A stretch of DNA of 64,000 bases, taken from NCBI RefSeq assembly GCF_029867415.1, contig NC_081181.1:120543183-120607182 (forward strand), in the 5' to 3' direction. Positions 38,201 through 48,270 of the stretch are shown here, piece by piece. Position 1 is the first letter of the stretch. Every line of letters starts with the position of its first letter. Position numbers and translations under genes: made by a program. The stretch is from Vicia villosa (taxonomy: Eukaryota > Streptophyta > Magnoliopsida > Fabales > Fabaceae). Under the pieces are notes generated by a model. That model had not been told where the DNA came from, did no database searches, and worked only from the letters and a program-made list of their open reading frames with translations.

Positions 38201-38737
38201 AACACACATTCTGACTTTGCCATCCTTCTTTGGAACTGGCACTATGTTGGCCAACCATTGAGGATACTCAGAGGTGACAAGAAAACCTGCGTCGAGTTGC
38301 TTTTGAACTTCCACTTTGATCTTGTTAGCCATGTCAGGGTGAGTCCTTCGCAATTTCTGCTTAACTGGCGGACATTCTGGCTTCAATGGCAAGTAATGCT
38401 GAACAATATTGGTATCCAACCCAGGCATGTCTTGGTAGGACCAGGCAAACACGTCAACATATTCTTTGAGGAGGTCTGTCAACTTACTCTTGACATCAGT
38501 ATCAAGCAGCGATCCAATGGTCACTTCTTTTTTGTCTTCTTCAGAACCCAAGTTGATCTTTTCTAAAGGCTCTTTGTGAGGCAGAATGGCTCTTTCCTCG
38601 TGCTTAAGTAATCGAGAGATCTCGTCCGGGATCTCCTCTTCTTCCTCTTCTTCGGCTTCGAACACAGGAAACTCAAAGTTGGGAGAGGGCATAGGGTTAT
38701 TGCATTCAATGGGTTTATCAATAATAAATCTGCACAT
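35264..38737 (-). CDS. pol: Ogre Pol: reverse transcriptase, double RNase H, integrase
   Basis: 1157-codon frame, uninterrupted. After an acidic N-terminus (~27-40) comes RT at ~120-335 with D215 in FSFMDGFSGY and the YVDD box at 277-280. The Ty3-type RNase H (~400-540) looks degenerate: the first catalytic aspartate expected in the LYLD-like motif is replaced (IMYLTVLEES, ~422-431). A second, archaeal-type RNase H (~582-705) keeps D588, E626, D650 and D700, the pattern known for Tat-lineage elements. Integrase follows with a zinc finger (H808, H815, C846, C849), the D,D35E triad D878, D939, E975, and a GPY/F-like end (NYEGPYVV). It copies RNA to DNA and inserts it in the nucleus. The real upstream boundary is the splice acceptor at 38730/38729, so the initial MCR is probably intronic. 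Confidence 0.95.
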   Translation of the reverse strand: MCRFIIDKPIECNNPMPSPNFEFPVFEAEEEEEEEIPDEISRLLKHEERAILPHKEPLEKINLGSEEDKKEVTIGSLLDTDVKSKLTDLLKEYVDVFAWSYQDMPGLDTNIVQHYLPLKPECPPVKQKLRRTHPDMANKIKVEVQKQLDAGFLVTSEYPQWLANIVPVPKKDGKVRMCVDYRDLNKASPKDDFPLPHIDMLVDNTAKFNVFSFMDGFSGYNQIKMAPEDMEKTSFITPLGTFCYKVMPFGLKNAGATYQRAMTTLFHDMMHKEIEVYVDDMIAKSSTEEEHIEYLLKLFQRLRKYQLRLNPNKCTFGVRSGKLLGFIVSQRGIEVDPDKVRAIQEMPAPKTEKQVRGFLGRLNYISRFISQMTATCGPIFKLLRKDQGVVWTEDCQKAFDSIKEYLLEPPILIPPVEGRPLIMYLTVLEESMGCMLGQQDETGKKEHAIYYLSKKFTDCESRYSMLEKTCCALAWASKGLRQYMINNTTWLISKMDPIKYVFEKPALTGRIARWQMLLSEYDIEYRAQKAVKGSILADHLAHQPINEYQSLKFDFPDEDVLYLKMKDCDEPLPEEGPEPGSRWGLIFDGAVNAFGNGIGAIIITPKGTHIPFSARLLFECTNNIAEYEACIMGLEGAIDLRIKILDIYGDSALVINQIKDKWETYHPGLIPYRDYARRLLTFFNKVELHHIPRDQNRMADALATLSSMFKVNHWNDMPTVRITRLERPAYVFATEAVIDDKPWFHDIKRFLQTQEYPLGASKKDKKTLRRLSGSFFLNGDVLYKRNFDMVLLRCVDRHEADMLMHEVHEGSFGTHSNGHAMSKKILRAGYYWLTMESDCYKHVKRCHKCQIYADKIHVPPTLLNVLSSPWPFSMWGIDMIGMIEPKASNGHRFILVAIDYFTKWVEAASYANVTRKVVVRFIKNNIICRYGIPSKIITDNGSNLNNKMMKELCEEFKIEHHNSSPYRPKMNGAVEAANKNIKKIVQKMVVTYKDWHEMLPFALHGYRTSVRTSTGATPFSLVYGMEAVLPVEVEIPSMRVLMETKLSEAEWCQNRYDQLNLIEEKRMTALCHGQLYQARMKQAFNKKVRPREFREGDLVLKKILSFQPDSRGKWSPNYEGPYVVKRTFSGGAMTLATMDGDELPYPVNADAVKKYFV

Positions 38738-39082
38738 GCGATTTATATTTATTTCAGAAAATTTATGAATGCAAGAGTGTATGCAGATTTTTTTGAAAAG
38801 CTTTTTTTTTTATTTTGGTTTTTTAGGATTACCATTTCCAGAAAAAGCAAAAATAAAAACACATAATGTAGGGAATTCAAAATGACACTTTATTTATGAT
38901 TCATTTTTGAAACAAAGCCCTAAACACAAACTCATTTGTCTTGGGCGGGACAAAGAGGGAAACTTTTAAAACAAAGCCCTATACACAAAGTTATTTGGGC
39001 GGAACATTTAAAAGCAAAGCCCTATAAAACATCTCTCTGCTTTGGGCAAGGCAGGAGGTCAAAATAACAGCGAAGTGATTAC
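38730..39082 (-). other. Predicted Ogre intron between protease and RT
   Basis: 353-bp segment that starts GTAATC (39082-39077) and ends TGTGCAG (acceptor AG 38731-38730) on the minus strand. Removing it joins the protease and RT frames in phase, passing the TAA at 39081-39079. An intron at this place is a defining trait of Ogre. The segment also contains about three imperfect repeats of an AAAGCCCTA...GGGCGG motif (38911-39030). Confidence 0.8.
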
Positions 39083-41949
39083 TTTGAGCGGCGAACAACA
39101 TTCGGAACGTCGACAGCTTTCCAGTAGCAACGAACTCCTCTGTGTATTATGTATTCAGGAAAATTCTCCTCAGAGTTATCTTCAGTGTTGACATTGACCG
39201 CTGGTCGAGCAGGATTTGAAGGTCCTGGTTTGTCAACCTTGTTCTTTGTAGAGTTGAAACGGTCTTCTTCTACTTCTTGAAGAGCATAAGATGAGTCACA
39301 ATCTTCAGAATTTTCAGGATGTACTTCCCAGTCTTCAGGATGAAGAGACTCATTGTCAGCAACACTTTCTGAGTCGGTTGCGGGATCATCTTCCCCTTCA
39401 TCTTCAAAAATGGCATTTATGTGATAATAACCATCTTCAGGATTATAAACCTTGGCAGATGCGTTGAATCCGAAATCTTTAGTAATTTCAGGTTGCTGAG
39501 AAAATTGACAGGGCTGATAAACCTCTTCTGGTTGACTATCATATTCAAAGGAATCTCCCCATCCAGTTGGTTGGATATCTTCAATCGCAATCTTTGAACT
39601 TTCAGGTGCAGTGTATTTCACCATATAATCAAATTTTCCACTTGGTTGTCCCAAGGTGTCCCAGATCTCTGCAGGAATAGGCTCAGTTTCATTGCCTTTG
39701 GATTCTTCTGAAGGAGGATATGGTTCTTCCGGAGATATGTATCCCGAGTCATTGAGGTAACACTTCCATTCTTCTTTAGGATCAGGTAGACCTTCTTCGA
39801 TACATTCTTCGATAAGGACATTAACCTCTTGAGGAATTGGGTTAAGGAACCCTCCACTAATGAATGTTTCTTTGATTGGACAAAAGGTTTCATCCTTCTT
39901 AGTGCAGTTTGAGAATGTTGGTGAACATCCGAGACCTGCTCTGGTTTCATTTTTGATAGGGATCACAACTTGCCCCCAGCCAGTGGTAGTTCCATCTTTC
40001 ACTACTTTTACTGCCTCTTTATATGAAGAAATTGATGCTTTCTTTTTGGAAGATTCGTCTTCTAAAGAGAGACCTTGGAACTGCGTTCCTTCCACATCAT
40101 CGGCACTTATGAAAGAGAAATTGGATAAATGGCTCACCATCAAGGCTTGTTCTCCACTTATCGTTACCAATTTTCCATTTGTTACAAATTTTAACTTTTG
40201 ATGGAGCGTAGAAGTTACTGCCCCTGCTTCATGGATCCATGGTCGTCCTAACAAACAGCTATAAGCAGCTTGAATGTCCATGACCTGGAAGGTGATTTGA
40301 AATGTATGTGGACCAATTGTCATGGGAAGGTTGACTTCGCCGATAACAGATTTTCGCGATCCATCAAATGCTTTGACAACTACACCACTGAACTTCATAG
40401 GCATTCCTTGGTAAGACAAACGAGCAAGAGTCGTCTTTGGCATCACATTCAAGGAAGATCCGGTGTCTACCAATACATTGGACAAAGAGTCTGACTGACA
40501 GTTCATAGAAATGTGTAAAGCAAGATTATGATTTCTACCCTCCTCGGGGAGTTCTTCATCACAGAAGCTTAAATTGTTACAAGCTGTTATGTTGGCTATT
40601 ATCCCATCAAAGTGGTCAACAGTCACATCATGATCTACAAAAGCTTGATCCAAAACTCTCATCAGGGCTTCCCTGTGGGCTTCTGAATTCAACAGCAATG
40701 AAAGTATTGAGATTTTTGAAGGAGTCTGCATAAGCTGATCCACAATCTTGTATTCACTTATTTTGATAAGCTTCAAAATTTCATCAAAGTCAGGATTGAC
40801 ATTGGTTCCACTGGATTGACCAACATCAGTGTTTGTATTACTGACAGGAGTTTCCCCAGGATTCCCTGCTGGTGTACTGATAGAATTTTGTCCGGTCGCA
40901 GGAGCAACAGGTTGCTTCGGAGGTAATGGAGTATACACACGTCCACTTCTTGTTACTCGACTCACATCAGCGATGTTCACGACAGATGAAAGAGTAGGTA
41001 AAGGAACTTCTTGTCCATTCTTTATCATTGTGGCATTGTAGTTGTATGGAACTGCCTTGTCAGAGTCATAGGGAACAGGTCCAGGTAGACAAATGATCAA
41101 AGGAGCAACAGGAACCTTCGGCTTGTTATAAGTAACTTCCATGCGCTCAGGCATGTTGAAATGAGGAACGATGACGTTAACTGTAGGCATTTCCGAGTTG
41201 ATATCTGAGACTAAAAGCTCATGCGGATAGCATCCTATCATGTTAACTTCATTTTCATTCCTATTTCTGTAGATCTGAATAGTACCATTATCCAACAGAA
41301 CTTGGAGATCTCTTCTCACAATCGAACATCCATGAGGATCTACACAACATATGCTACAGGAACCATAGTGATGCTGGCGAAAATTCTGCCCTCGACAGAG
41401 AGTGGCGTGCATTTGTACCAAATCGGCTCTTGAGTGATTGATATCATAGACTCGGTATTGGCCAGGACATCCATACACCATGTTTACAACATGCCCTCCA
41501 TGATTGGGCAGCGGATTTGCTTGCACATTAGGATTCAAATTTCTGAAAGAGAGGAGATTAGATCTTACCAACCTCTGAACTTCATGTTTCAAAGCTATGC
41601 AATGTTCAAGATCATGGCCAGGTGCTCCTTGATGATAAGGGCATGAGACCTCAGCTTTGTACCACCATGGGAGTTTCTCAGGTACTGGTGGTGGTGCTTT
41701 AGTCGGAACAAGACCTCTTTCAATCAAAGCAGGGTACAATTCTGTGTAGGTCATTGGAATCGGATCAAACTGTGGAGCTCTTTGTACACGATTATGATTA
41801 TTGCTGAACTGCTGAGCCTGTTGTCGAGGCTGTTGTTGTTGAAACTGCGGAGTAAATCCCGGATTCGGTGTTGTATTAACGGCTGGTGCGATAGTAGCTA
41901 CCTGTCGTTGACGATTGACATTTCCTCTTGGCTTTCCTTGGGATACCAT
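39079..41949 (-). CDS. Ogre Gag C-terminus plus aspartic protease
   Basis: 956-codon frame in the same phase as gag; the open frame actually begins right after the TGA at 42040, and the ATG at 41949 is simply the first methionine. A Q/P-rich stretch (20-60) leads to a modified zinc knuckle (C103, H106, H112, C117; CPYHQGAPGHDLEHC) typical of plant Ty3/gypsy Gag. The retropepsin domain lies at ~485-600, with active-site D495-T-G-S-S and the downstream LGRPWIHEAGAV motif. The protease cuts the polyprotein. A long acidic, probably disordered tail (~830-930) follows. The last codons overlap a splice donor (39082/39081), through which the frame is predicted to continue into RT. Confidence 0.9.
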   Translation of the reverse strand: MVSQGKPRGNVNRQRQVATIAPAVNTTPNPGFTPQFQQQQPRQQAQQFSNNHNRVQRAPQFDPIPMTYTELYPALIERGLVPTKAPPPVPEKLPWWYKAEVSCPYHQGAPGHDLEHCIALKHEVQRLVRSNLLSFRNLNPNVQANPLPNHGGHVVNMVYGCPGQYRVYDINHSRADLVQMHATLCRGQNFRQHHYGSCSICCVDPHGCSIVRRDLQVLLDNGTIQIYRNRNENEVNMIGCYPHELLVSDINSEMPTVNVIVPHFNMPERMEVTYNKPKVPVAPLIICLPGPVPYDSDKAVPYNYNATMIKNGQEVPLPTLSSVVNIADVSRVTRSGRVYTPLPPKQPVAPATGQNSISTPAGNPGETPVSNTNTDVGQSSGTNVNPDFDEILKLIKISEYKIVDQLMQTPSKISILSLLLNSEAHREALMRVLDQAFVDHDVTVDHFDGIIANITACNNLSFCDEELPEEGRNHNLALHISMNCQSDSLSNVLVDTGSSLNVMPKTTLARLSYQGMPMKFSGVVVKAFDGSRKSVIGEVNLPMTIGPHTFQITFQVMDIQAAYSCLLGRPWIHEAGAVTSTLHQKLKFVTNGKLVTISGEQALMVSHLSNFSFISADDVEGTQFQGLSLEDESSKKKASISSYKEAVKVVKDGTTTGWGQVVIPIKNETRAGLGCSPTFSNCTKKDETFCPIKETFISGGFLNPIPQEVNVLIEECIEEGLPDPKEEWKCYLNDSGYISPEEPYPPSEESKGNETEPIPAEIWDTLGQPSGKFDYMVKYTAPESSKIAIEDIQPTGWGDSFEYDSQPEEVYQPCQFSQQPEITKDFGFNASAKVYNPEDGYYHINAIFEDEGEDDPATDSESVADNESLHPEDWEVHPENSEDCDSSYALQEVEEDRFNSTKNKVDKPGPSNPARPAVNVNTEDNSEENFPEYIIHRGVRCYWKAVDVPNVVRRSK

Positions 41950-42039
41950 GTCAACACTTTGTTCCTTCTTCTTTGGGAAACCACTTCCGAACTTTTTGGT
42001 TCCGCTTGAAGATCCACCTTCTTTAGTCAGACGTCCGGT

Positions 42040-43107
42040 TCAGACTCCTTCTTCTAGACGCATCCCCATGTTTACCATCTCGGTGAAATCACTTGGAGCA
42101 CTAGCAATCATGCGTTCATAATAAAACGGACTGAGAGTATTCAAGAAGATCTTTGTCATCTCTTTTTCTTTTAACGGTGGATTAATCTGAGCAGCAGTTT
42201 CTCTCCATCGTTGGGCATACTCTTTGAAAGTTTCATGGTCTTTCTGAGCCATGGATCGAAGCTGATCTCTGTCTGGAGCCATATCTGAGTTATACTTGTA
42301 TTGTCGGACAAAGGCCTCGCCTAAGTCATTGAAAGTTCGAATATTGGTGCTATCCAAACCTGTGTACCACTTCAGTGCGGCACCAGTCAAACTGTCTTGA
42401 AAGTAATGGATAAGCAACTGATGATTATCTGCATAAGTAGACATCTTCCTGGCATACATCACAAGATGACTTTGTGGGCAAGAACTTCCTTTGTATTTCT
42501 CAAAGTCTGGGACCTTGAATTTAGCTGGTATTTGTACACTGGGAACCAAACATAGCTCCTGGGCATTCTTTCCAAACAAATCTTTTCCCCGAATAGCTTT
42601 AACTTCCAGCTGAATCTTGTTGAACTGCTCTTGGAGATCTCCTACAAGATTACGCTGATTTGTGCTATCACCTTGATCATGATAAACCTCATTGTCTCCG
42701 TAAGGAACAGTGTGAACCATAGGAGTCGGAACCGTCATAGTGGGTTGAGAAAGTGCCATAGTAACTTGAGAAAAAGTTACCCCCTGATTTGGAGTAAACT
42801 GTGAACTTTGTGCAGCAGGCGCTTCAGTTGTAGCTGTTTGAACCCCAGAGAAATTATGGCGAAATCCTGTACCAAAGCTGAAAGGCGTGCCCCAACCTTC
42901 TGGCATGGAGAAAGATGGAATACCGAATGCAACTGTAGAAACTGGAGTAGTGACTTCAGATGTTACCGTTGCTTGACTGTTAGGTGGCGGCGGCTGATTT
43001 TGTGCGGCCATTAAGGAGTCAACCAGAGTAGTGAGACTTTCCAACTTTTCCTGAAGGGTGGTCACCGTACCACGAAGCTCAATATTCTCTTGTTCAGAGT
43101 GTTCCAT
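42040..43107 (-). CDS. gag: Ogre Gag (capsid) protein
   Basis: 355 codons before a TGA. Residues ~3-35 form a predicted coiled coil (ENIELRGTVTTLQEKLESL). A P/T/Q-rich linker follows, then a Retrotrans_gag-type capsid domain at ~190-350 with LTGAALKWYTGL, FVRQYKYNSD and ETFKEYAQRWRE. It would form the cytoplasmic virus-like particle that packages element RNA. The frame continues in phase after the TGA (42042-42040) into the zinc-knuckle and protease frame, so Gag and protease were probably one polyprotein. Either the TGA is a decay mutation or it is read through. The start is the first ATG after the ORF1 spacer and overlaps the stop of a small upstream frame. Confidence 0.9.
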   Translation of the reverse strand: MEHSEQENIELRGTVTTLQEKLESLTTLVDSLMAAQNQPPPPNSQATVTSEVTTPVSTVAFGIPSFSMPEGWGTPFSFGTGFRHNFSGVQTATTEAPAAQSSQFTPNQGVTFSQVTMALSQPTMTVPTPMVHTVPYGDNEVYHDQGDSTNQRNLVGDLQEQFNKIQLEVKAIRGKDLFGKNAQELCLVPSVQIPAKFKVPDFEKYKGSSCPQSHLVMYARKMSTYADNHQLLIHYFQDSLTGAALKWYTGLDSTNIRTFNDLGEAFVRQYKYNSDMAPDRDQLRSMAQKDHETFKEYAQRWRETAAQINPPLKEKEMTKIFLNTLSPFYYERMIASAPSDFTEMVNMGMRLEEGV

Positions 43108-43432
43108 TACTCTTCTTCTGTTTGAACGAGTATTGTATCTGTGATCTGATTGCGAGCGTGGTCGAGAAACTTTGAGACGCGACAGCTTGACGATCTATTG
43201 GAGAAAGATCCAAAAGATGAGACTCTATACAACAGACTCGATATGCAGAATGATGTATGCAAAAAGAAATTTATGATTTTTCCAAATATTTTAAAGATTA
43301 TTTCCTTTGCAAACATTTGAACACAAACTATTCTTTTATTCATTCATTTTTTATTACAATAATGGGAAATGTTACAACATTGGAGCGTAGCTCCTTACAG
43401 AATCAAATGATACGTGAAAATTTAAATAAATC
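43108..43432 (-). other. Spacer between ORF1 and gag
   Basis: 325 bp holding a 78-codon minus-strand frame (43107-43343) without recognisable domains. Its stop codon overlaps the gag start as TAATG at 43109-43105, an arrangement that could allow termination-reinitiation but may be chance. Confidence 0.5.
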
Positions 43433-44956
43433 CTAAGCATCTTCATCAGACGAAGAACCAAATGCATTGTGCAACTTGAGCTTCATGATTTCTTTCCCAT
43501 AGCGAGCTTTCAACTCGGCCTTTTCAGCTCTCAGCTTGTCAACCACATTCTTCCAATTGTCAGGTATCGGAGCGTTGCTTGTTGAGCCTTCAAGCTTTTT
43601 CTTGCTTTCTTTGATGTATCTTCTGATTACGGCATCTTTCCGACGGATCTTCTCATCTTTGTTCATGAGCCATCCATCCTGATAATAGAGAGTTTCTTCG
43701 TGTTCTTTCACTTGTTTCTTCAACTTTCTATTTTCCACATCAGTTCTTCGAAACTTTTCTTTCCAAGCGTCTTTCTCTATCCTCATCTTGGTCAAAGTGT
43801 CTTGGTATTCCTCCATAGTGGGAATGTTGGGTCGTTGAGGCACCACAGGGAACATGGGTTTTTCATAATCATAAGGCATTTGAAACTCCCTTGCTCTTTT
43901 CCGTACCCAACAGGTGTAGGCGCTCGTAGCGATACAGTTCTTTGTCTCACCTTTTTCTTTCCATCGGATGTCGTACCAGGCTTTCACCATTTTTGTTTTC
44001 AACCCCTGAGGATCATTTCCTTCCTGATAGAAGTAGCTTTCCACTGTAGGGCCAATGGGTTTAGTTGAATTTGCATATCCGAGTTGTCGTCGGGCTAGGA
44101 CTGGATTGTAGTTAATTCCTCCTTGTGTACCAATGAGGGGTACGTTGGCGAATTCTCCACAGCTTTCAATGGTTTCTGTACCGCAGCGAGCCAAGGTATA
44201 CCACTGAATATCATTATTAGTAAGAGACATAAGTCTTTGAGACCATCGCAAACCTTCCCGGTTTTCCGTGAAAATGGGAGACTTAGGTAAGTGCGAAACA
44301 ATCCATTTAAACAACAAAGGTGCACAACATACAATAATTCCACCACCTTGGTGATTCCTATGATGGACGGAGAAATACATGTCACCAAGCAGAGTCGGAA
44401 CGGGATTTCCATTCAAAAAGACCTTTATGGCATTGATATCAACGAAGTCGTCGATATTGGGAAACAGAACCAACCCATAGATGAGCAAGGCTAGTACAGC
44501 TTCAAAAGCTATCATGCTACCAGTCTCGATGAAGTCAAAGGCTTTCTTTATTAGAAACTGTGAAGGCAAACCTGGAAGGTTTCCTTTGGTAGTCCAATTA
44601 CTCTCTATTTCAGATTTCTTCAAGTGAGTTCCTGTTGCAATGACTGGTGACTTAGGAATGGCTTCCAAACCATTGAAAGGTATTTTGTCAGACACAGGAA
44701 TACCTAAAAGATTGGTATATTCTTCCAAGGTTGGTACCAACTGATAGTCTGGAAAGGTGAAACACCGGTAGACGGGATCATAAAACTGAACCAGAGTTTT
44801 GAGAAGCCCTTCATCAACATGAGTGTTCAAAATAGGCAAAAGCTTTCCATGGCTTTTCCTAAAATCAGAAGGATCTTGTACAAAAGATGCTAACTCTTTC
44901 AGTCTTTCCACATTAGGCTCTTTGAAACCGTACCTCTTGGTATACCTTTTTTCCAT
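43433..44956 (-). CDS. Ogre ORF1 protein (PMD/DUF7745-like, coiled-coil C-terminus)
   Basis: 507-codon reading frame that is first in the element, directly downstream of the leader. Ogre elements are distinguished by such an extra ORF of unknown function ahead of gag. Residues ~1-350 look like the plant-mobile-domain-like (DUF7745) module, with features such as FPDYQLVPTLEEYTNLLGIP near 69-88, WTTKG near 121-125 and a hydrophobic stretch near 155-167 (VLALLIYGLVLFP). Residues ~385-495 are rich in K/E heptad-like sequence and probably form a coiled coil, and the tail is acidic (SSSDEDA). No stop or frameshift is seen. ORF1 is separated from gag by 325 bp, so its translation must use a separate start or a spliced RNA. 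The domain name is from memory; the role is unknown. Confidence 0.85.
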   Translation of the reverse strand: MEKRYTKRYGFKEPNVERLKELASFVQDPSDFRKSHGKLLPILNTHVDEGLLKTLVQFYDPVYRCFTFPDYQLVPTLEEYTNLLGIPVSDKIPFNGLEAIPKSPVIATGTHLKKSEIESNWTTKGNLPGLPSQFLIKKAFDFIETGSMIAFEAVLALLIYGLVLFPNIDDFVDINAIKVFLNGNPVPTLLGDMYFSVHHRNHQGGGIIVCCAPLLFKWIVSHLPKSPIFTENREGLRWSQRLMSLTNNDIQWYTLARCGTETIESCGEFANVPLIGTQGGINYNPVLARRQLGYANSTKPIGPTVESYFYQEGNDPQGLKTKMVKAWYDIRWKEKGETKNCIATSAYTCWVRKRAREFQMPYDYEKPMFPVVPQRPNIPTMEEYQDTLTKMRIEKDAWKEKFRRTDVENRKLKKQVKEHEETLYYQDGWLMNKDEKIRRKDAVIRRYIKESKKKLEGSTSNAPIPDNWKNVVDKLRAEKAELKARYGKEIMKLKLHNAFGSSSDEDA

Positions 44957-45731
44957 AACTTAACCCTATAATGTTTGCAAAGAAAATTCTCTAAATTTTT
45001 GGAAAAATCATGTTTTTATGGAAAAAGATTTTTTTATTTTTTATGGATGTATGAATGCGTGGATGGATGGATGCCACATATTCAAACATGGTAACGCATA
45101 CATGGTAGCACATACATGGTAATACAGACATGGTAATGGCAACACAAATACATGGTACACACAGGTTCAAAGGTCCAGCGTCACGAGCATGAGGTCAGAG
45201 AACCAAAAATGGGATGGATCTAGTTAATCACCTGTACAACATGTTCTACTGATACGTCAGAGTCTACATTTTTCTTTCGGATATTACCGGCTTTCCACAA
45301 TTAAACTCATGAGCCAGTAATATTCTCAAGAAAAACTCGTCTGAGTGTGGTTCTCCGCATGACAACTAATCCAAGTCTTCACCTGAATAGTTTCTGCACC
45401 ACAACCTAATAAGGCCAGGATGGGTTGGGGTTCTACGGTCTCTCAGCTTCTACAGTTCAATGAAAGCAACAATGTCTTCGCAATTAACTCGCTAAACATA
45501 TATTACAAACAAGGAACCTCCACTGAGCGGAAGGATTCTCACGTGCGCCTGCACATGACTATACCCTCCACCTAATTTCTTATGTGTACTTAATCCGGGT
45601 TAGGATTTGTCCATAATGTATCACTTGTAACAGAATCCACACAAGTAACAGAACCAAAGAACCAAACAAGAACGTAATAAAAATAAAACAAATAAAAATA
45701 ACCCTTTCTTTGGAAACAATAAAAAGATGTC
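44957..45731 (-). other. Ogre 5' leader between primer site and ORF1
   Basis: About 775 bp with no convincing reading frame. A short irregular tandem motif ACATGGTA recurs five to six times at 45086-45165. Confidence 0.65.
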
Positions 45732-45749
45732 TCCCCAGTGAAGTCGCCA
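45732..45749 (-). other. Ogre primer-binding site
   Basis: Six bases after the 5' LTR end the minus strand reads TGGCGACTTCACTGGGGA. Position and the leading TGG are typical of a tRNA primer site; Ogre elements are reported to use tRNA-Arg, which I cannot confirm here. Confidence 0.7.
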
Positions 45750-48270
45750 TTTTTCTGTCGCGGGGAAAAATCGTTTGTCTTTTTTTTTTGGGATGAGACA
45801 CCTGATGCCTTCTTTGGGCTCGAGTGCTCAAAAAATGATTTTTCTTTTGTACGGACCAAACTTTTTATTGTTTCCAAAAGAGGAAAAGGAAAAAAGTTGC
45901 AATAACCTTAAAAGTGGGGGAGAGATCTTGGGTAAGAGGGTTGGTTATACGAAGGGAAGGTATTAGCACCCAACGTATCTATAGTACTCTATAGGTTTCT
46001 TTGTTTTATTTATTCCATTCTTGAGAGGTTCTTGTGAAATAGGTGGGACCTAAGGTGTTTGTTTGATTATGCTCGCAAAGATCATCGCGATCCTCTGCAT
46101 ACATATCCCCTAGAGGGAATCAGAGCATCTGTAGCTCGGGGTCTACGGGTGCTAAGGTTTAAATGGTTTTTTTGTTTTGTTTTGCTCGCCAAGGATTGAC
46201 CTTGTGCCTACGTATTCTCAAAGGGATGTTGAGAAAGTCAGAGCAATCGTAGTTCCCACTTATGCTAGTGGAAGCAAAGGAAAATAGACAAATGTCGTCT
46301 AAATGCTAGATGTATCTAATCTATATCATCACATACATCTGTTTGTTTTTTGTTTGAAAAATATTTTCATTATAAGCCCGGGGCCATGCCACTTAGGGTG
46401 CTTAGAATGATAAAGATGTTTTTGTTGTTTAACCAGCCTTGTGGCAAAAACTTTCAATGAAGTTAGCCTTGTGACAAAAAGTTTTGATTAATCAGCCAGC
46501 CTCGTGGCAAAAGTTTCAATGAAGTCAGCCTTGTGACAAAAACTTTGATTAATCATCCAGTACGGTGGTAAAACAGTTTGATTGATTAGCCAGCCTTGTG
46601 GCAAAAAGAAATTTGATTGATTAGCCAGCCTTGTGGCAAAAAAGTTTGATTGATTGATTGTTTGTGATGATATATAAGAGATACTCCTAGCATAGAGATG
46701 AAAGATGTCTAATCTCCTAGGGTTTTTTGATTTGGATATTGGGGATGCTTATAAGAAGCCCGTGGGTCCTTGTACGAAGCCCAAGAGGAGGCTATCCGAG
46801 GGTCCTTGCATTGTAAGCCCAAGAGGAGGCTATGGGAGGGACAATCCAGGGTCCTTGCATTGTAAGCCCAAGAGGAGGCTATGGGAGGGTCACTCGTTTG
46901 TACAAAGCCCAAGGGGAGGCATGGTATAGTTGGTCTGAGCTCTTAGAGCGATTTCACCGGGAAACCATACTCTATGTCCTAACCTAAACTAGTGGAGATT
47001 CTTTGCACGAAGCCCAATAGGAGGCTATGGGGAACCTAGTGTTGTACTAAGTTGAACAAGCACACATATCACATATATGAACAAACATGAACAAGTATTA
47101 ACAAACATGAACAGGTATGAACAATTATATATATATGACAAAGTGTGTGTATATAATGGAGTTTATGAAGGAAATATACTTGTAAGCATGATCCATTTGT
47201 ATACACAGGGGCTCGGGACTCACACTCGGGGAAAGGTCCGCTTGAGTTTATTCAAAGCTATGTAAACAGGTATTTACAAAGGGGCTTGGGACTTATACCT
47301 ACATGGAGGCCCATGGTTTTTTTGGGAAGATTTAAAGAAAAACCTTCATTTTTGATTTGTTATTCAAAGTTAAAAATCAGATTGATCGAGATATGTACAA
47401 AACGGTGTGTGTACAATGAAATACCTAATTTCATGTACAGGAATGGGTATGTACAAAAGGGCTTTGGGACTTATACCTACGTGGAGGCCCGTGTTTTATT
47501 TACAAAACATGGTTGATTGTTTTATTAACAGAGCGCGAGGTTTCGCTTTTGAAAAACTGTTTGAAAGTTTGTTTTGAAAGAAGTTTATTCTGTTGGAAGA
47601 AAAACTGTACAAAAAGAAAAGAAATGGGACTTACACTCTCTAATATTCGAGAGGCCCCTGTTTTATTTTCATAAAACAGGGTGGGTAGTTTTGAAAAAAA
47701 GATGTGAGATTTATTGTTTTAAAAACAGTTTGAAAAGTATTGTTTTGAAAAAGTTTTCTGTACAAAGAAAAACTGTAAAAGGAAAAAAAAGAGTGGGTCT
47801 TATACTCTCTAATATTCGAGAGGCCCCACATCGTTTTGAGAATCAATTGATCAATTAAAAAGATTTAATCAATAGTTTCAAAAAGAAATGGTTTATGGTT
47901 TTGAAAAGAATGATCGTTTGTTTTAAAACGGTTTGAATTTGAAAGAAATCAAATTAATTAAGATAAACACAAAGATTACACTTAATTAACACCTAAATGA
48001 TTAGGGTTTGATCACAAAATATTTACAAGTGATTATGTTAAAAAAAAACAAATGAAAAATAATATTTTTAAGTATTTAAAACACTTAAAAATAAGTCATT
48101 TTAAACCTATTTAAAAATGTATCAAATAAATATTTTTTGATGATTTTTTTTGGTATTCATAAAATATGTATATTAAACAAAGAGTATGCAAAAAATGAAG
48201 TTAAAATGAGTTAATTTGCTATGTTAATTAATTAAGTGAAGTTGTTAAGAAAATGAATGAGAAAAGTGGC

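Noticed and set aside
35255..44494. Many plus-strand reading frames opposite the Ogre genes
   Set aside because: They are antisense shadows of ORF1, gag-pro and pol, with no recognisable domains.
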